62,605 nucleotides of DNA from Desulfobacter latus (GTDB lineage Bacteria; Desulfobacterota; Desulfobacteria; Desulfobacterales; Desulfobacteraceae): contig NZ_JACADJ010000018.1 of NCBI RefSeq assembly GCF_013389365.1, forward strand, positions 1 through 62,605. Direction: 5' to 3'. Of the stretch, positions 60,851 to 62,605 are shown one piece after another. The notes below the pieces were generated by a model that had not been told where the DNA came from, ran no database searches, and saw nothing but the letters and a program-made list of their open reading frames with translations. The translations under genes and the position numbers were made by a program. Positions within the stretch are counted from its first letter, which is position 1. Every line of letters starts with the position of its first letter.

Positions 60851-61732
60851 ATGAAAACTAAATCAACGACCATTCGACCCAATGAGCTCTGTCCGTGCGG
60901 CAGCGGGAAAAAATTCAAAAACTGCTGCAGGAACAGAAAAACTGAAATTTCTTTGAAGGATAAGTATAAAAACAAGTATGATATTATCCTGAAAACGCCC
61001 GAACAGGTTGACGGTATCAGAAAATGCGGCGAACTGCTTTTATCGATTATGGAAGGGGTTGAGGCCATGATACGGCCCGGCTTAAAAACCGATGAGATCA
61101 ATACCTATGTCCATGAGCGAACCATAAACGCCGGGGCAGTACCTGCACCGCTCAACTACAGGGGGTTTCCCAAAAGTGTCTGCGTGTCCGTGAATGATGT
61201 GATCTGCCACGGAATACCCGGTAAGCGGGTTCTTGAGGATGGAGATATTGTTAATGTAGATATCACTCCGATTCTGAATGGGTATTATGCCGACGCCAAT
61301 AGAACCTTTTTTGTGGGGACGCCCGGACGCGATGCCCAAAAAATCGTTGCCGTGGCTGCTGAATGCCTGCGGCTGGGTATGGAACAGATTAAACCCGGGG
61401 CGACCCTGGGGGATATTGGACATGCGATCCAGAAATATGCCGAAGGCCAGGGGTGTTCGGTTGTCAGGGAGTTTGTGGGGCATGGTGTGGGGCTTGATTT
61501 TCATGAACAACCCCAGGTGCTTCATTTTGGACGGCCCGGTACCGGCGTGACCCTTGTTCCCGGCATGGTATTCACCATTGAGCCCATGGTCAATTTAGGC
61601 AAAAAAGAACTGCATGTGCTTGAAGACCGGTGGACGGCTGTGACCAATGACGGATCCCTGTCCGCTCAGTTTGAGCAGACGCTTCTTGTGACGGAAGATG
61701 GGTATGAGAGTTTAACGCCATATGAGTTATAG
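60851..61732 (+). CDS. map: Methionine aminopeptidase with N-terminal SEC-C motif
   Basis: 293 residues. An N-terminal SEC-C zinc motif (PNELCPCGSGKKFKNCC, about 12-28) precedes a type I MetAP. Its metal ligands are in DIVNVDITPILNGYYADANR (two Asp), VGHGVGLDFHEQPQV (His), FTIEPMV (Glu) and AQFEQTLLVTE (Glu). It removes initiator Met cotranslationally; the SEC-C motif may help ribosome binding. It overlaps plsC by 11 bases. Confidence 0.93.
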   Translation: MKTKSTTIRPNELCPCGSGKKFKNCCRNRKTEISLKDKYKNKYDIILKTPEQVDGIRKCGELLLSIMEGVEAMIRPGLKTDEINTYVHERTINAGAVPAPLNYRGFPKSVCVSVNDVICHGIPGKRVLEDGDIVNVDITPILNGYYADANRTFFVGTPGRDAQKIVAVAAECLRLGMEQIKPGATLGDIGHAIQKYAEGQGCSVVREFVGHGVGLDFHEQPQVLHFGRPGTGVTLVPGMVFTIEPMVNLGKKELHVLEDRWTAVTNDGSLSAQFEQTLLVTEDGYESLTPYEL

Positions 61733-62468
61733 TAAAATGGTATTAAATAAGGTTTTTTCAGCTCTATTTATTACCTTTATCTGTATCACATCCGCTTTTT
61801 TCTTCTGTGTGGCCTGTGTGTTGCGGATATGCACCGCGCCCTTTGATCCGCGAAGGATTGTGTCAAACCTCTTCAGTGCGTTCTGGGCCTCGGTTTATAT
61901 CTGGGTTATGCCGCCCTGGTCCGTGAACGTTGTGGGGCGGCAAAAGCTTGATATACGCAAAAATTATGTGTTTGTATCCAATCATCAAAGCCAGCTGGAC
62001 ATCCTTGTGCTTTACCGACTGCTGTTTCCATACCGGTGGGTGTCCAAGAGTTCCGTTTTCCGTCTGCCGTTTGTTGGATGGAATATGGCCCTAAACAACG
62101 GGGATATTAAACTCAAGCGTGGTGACAAGGACAGTATCAAAGCCATGATGGCCACATGTGAGGCGCTTTTACGTCAAAACATCTCCATTTTTTTCTTCCC
62201 GGAAGGTACAAGGTCTAAAGACGGCCGTATCGGTAAATTCAAACCCGGCGCATTTCTACTGGCTAAAAAAACGGGGGTTGACATTCAGCCCATTGCTATT
62301 TGTAATACCAATAAGGCATTGCCTAAATACTCGCTGACCTTTCAGGGGCATACGAATATGACAGTAAAGGTGTTGGATACCATTCCCTTTTCCCGGTTCA
62401 AGGATATGGCCCCTGAGAAGATTGCCGATATGAGCAGGACGATGATTGCCAAGAATGTTGTCGGATAG
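61722..62468 (+). CDS. plsC: 1-acyl-sn-glycerol-3-phosphate acyltransferase
   Basis: 248 residues. One N-terminal hydrophobic segment (about 8-30), then the acyltransferase motifs FVSNHQSQLDILVLYRL (block I, H-x4-D) near 83-99, block II RWVSKSSVFRLPFVGWNMAL, and block III IFFFPEGTRSKDGRIGKFKP. It makes phosphatidic acid at the inner membrane. The start overlaps the map stop; last gene of the miaB-map-plsC run. Confidence 0.9.
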   Translation: MSYSKMVLNKVFSALFITFICITSAFFFCVACVLRICTAPFDPRRIVSNLFSAFWASVYIWVMPPWSVNVVGRQKLDIRKNYVFVSNHQSQLDILVLYRLLFPYRWVSKSSVFRLPFVGWNMALNNGDIKLKRGDKDSIKAMMATCEALLRQNISIFFFPEGTRSKDGRIGKFKPGAFLLAKKTGVDIQPIAICNTNKALPKYSLTFQGHTNMTVKVLDTIPFSRFKDMAPEKIADMSRTMIAKNVVG

Positions 62469-62489
62469 CAGGGCTCAATTTATAGAATT

Positions 62490-62540
62490 CGGCAAGAAAA
62501 CCCACTGATCACCGAAGGTGTCGGTGGGATGAATTGCCGC
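62490..62540 (-). repeat. Right-end hairpin of an IS200/IS605-like element
   Basis: CGGCAAGAAAACCCAC, an inner CACC-GAA-GGTG stem, then GTGGGATGAATTGCCG. It has the same architecture as 13159-13205 and 16249-16295. It lies directly after the transposase remnant read on the minus strand. Confidence 0.65.
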
Positions 62541-62543
62541 TTT

Positions 62544-62605
62544 TTAGCCTTGCTGTTCAATATACCTCTTAATTGTTTCAATTGAAGCATTACCAATTGA
62601 GCAAC
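62544..62605 (-). CDS. IS200/IS605 TnpA transposase, C-terminal end (runs off window)
   Basis: Nineteen codons and a stop on the minus strand: CSIGNASIETIKRYIEQQG. The SIGN-x-S-x-ETIKRYIExQ ending is that of Y1 (TnpA) transposases of IS200/IS605. Only the tail is in the window, so integrity is unknown. Confidence 0.6.
   Translation of the reverse strand, partial: CSIGNASIETIKRYIEQQG

Overview
The window looks like a chromosomal segment of a Desulfobacterota (deltaproteobacterial) bacterium, probably Desulfobacteraceae-like. This is inferred from gene families and gene order (DUF4911-miaB pair, Nif3-like / C4 zinc ribbon / RNase P RNA / HPr-like / ispD run), not from a marker tree. Core genes sit at both ends and a mobile, repeat-rich accessory region of about 26 kb lies between them.

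Left part (1-13 kb): a stress coiled-coil protein, an ADP-forming acyl-CoA synthetase fused to a GNAT acetyltransferase, hflK-hflC, and a graveyard of broken carbon-metabolism genes (fragments resembling glycogen synthase, a 2-oxoacid oxidoreductase subunit and pfkB) before an intact pyruvate kinase. hisB and the dnaG-rpoD pair follow.

13-22.5 kb: a Ter (tellurite/stress) cluster with three single-domain TerD proteins, a two-domain TerA-like protein, TerB, the biosynthetic trio PRTase / StiP-PELOTA / HAD hydrolase, and a GYF_2-TIGR00266 fusion. pgpA and a candidate stand-alone HEARO/omega RNA from an IscB element that lost its ORF are embedded in it.

22.6-45.7 kb: accessory region. Its centre is a diversity-generating retroelement (DGR): a template repeat at 34965-35091, four variable repeats at the 3' ends of formylglycine-generating-enzyme (FGE, C-type-lectin fold) domains, a hairpin after each variable repeat, an HRDC accessory gene and a reverse transcriptase. 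Three of the four diversified lectin domains are fused to caspase-like (C14) proteases through zinc ribbons, so the region looks like a set of sensors with hypervariable tips and proteolytic effectors. Two variable repeats differ from the template only at template adenines, so mutagenesis was recent. Yet the RT gene here has lost its catalytic middle. The spacers between these genes carry period-6 arrays of the form (CGTNNN)n...(NNNACG)m. In one place the arrays bracket a four-helix-bundle (S23-type) gene; elsewhere they bracket short cores that look like internally deleted copies of that gene.

42-48.8 kb: a PAS protein, an SPFH/coiled-coil/DUF4384 protein, an unknown protein, then a compact operon of a Vps4-like MIT-AAA ATPase with three small helical, acidic-tailed proteins resembling ESCRT-III subunits. 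This is a candidate bacterial membrane-remodelling system next to the caspase genes.

Right part (49-62.6 kb): tRNA-CAT with promoter and terminator, Nif3-like protein, zinc-ribbon protein, rnpB, an HPr-domain protein, ispD, an SBP-like protein, a MerR-like acidic-repeat protein, a CaCA exchanger, recJ, DUF4911, miaB, map, plsC, and the end of an IS200/IS605 element running off the edge. All names rest on motif recognition by eye; no database search was possible.
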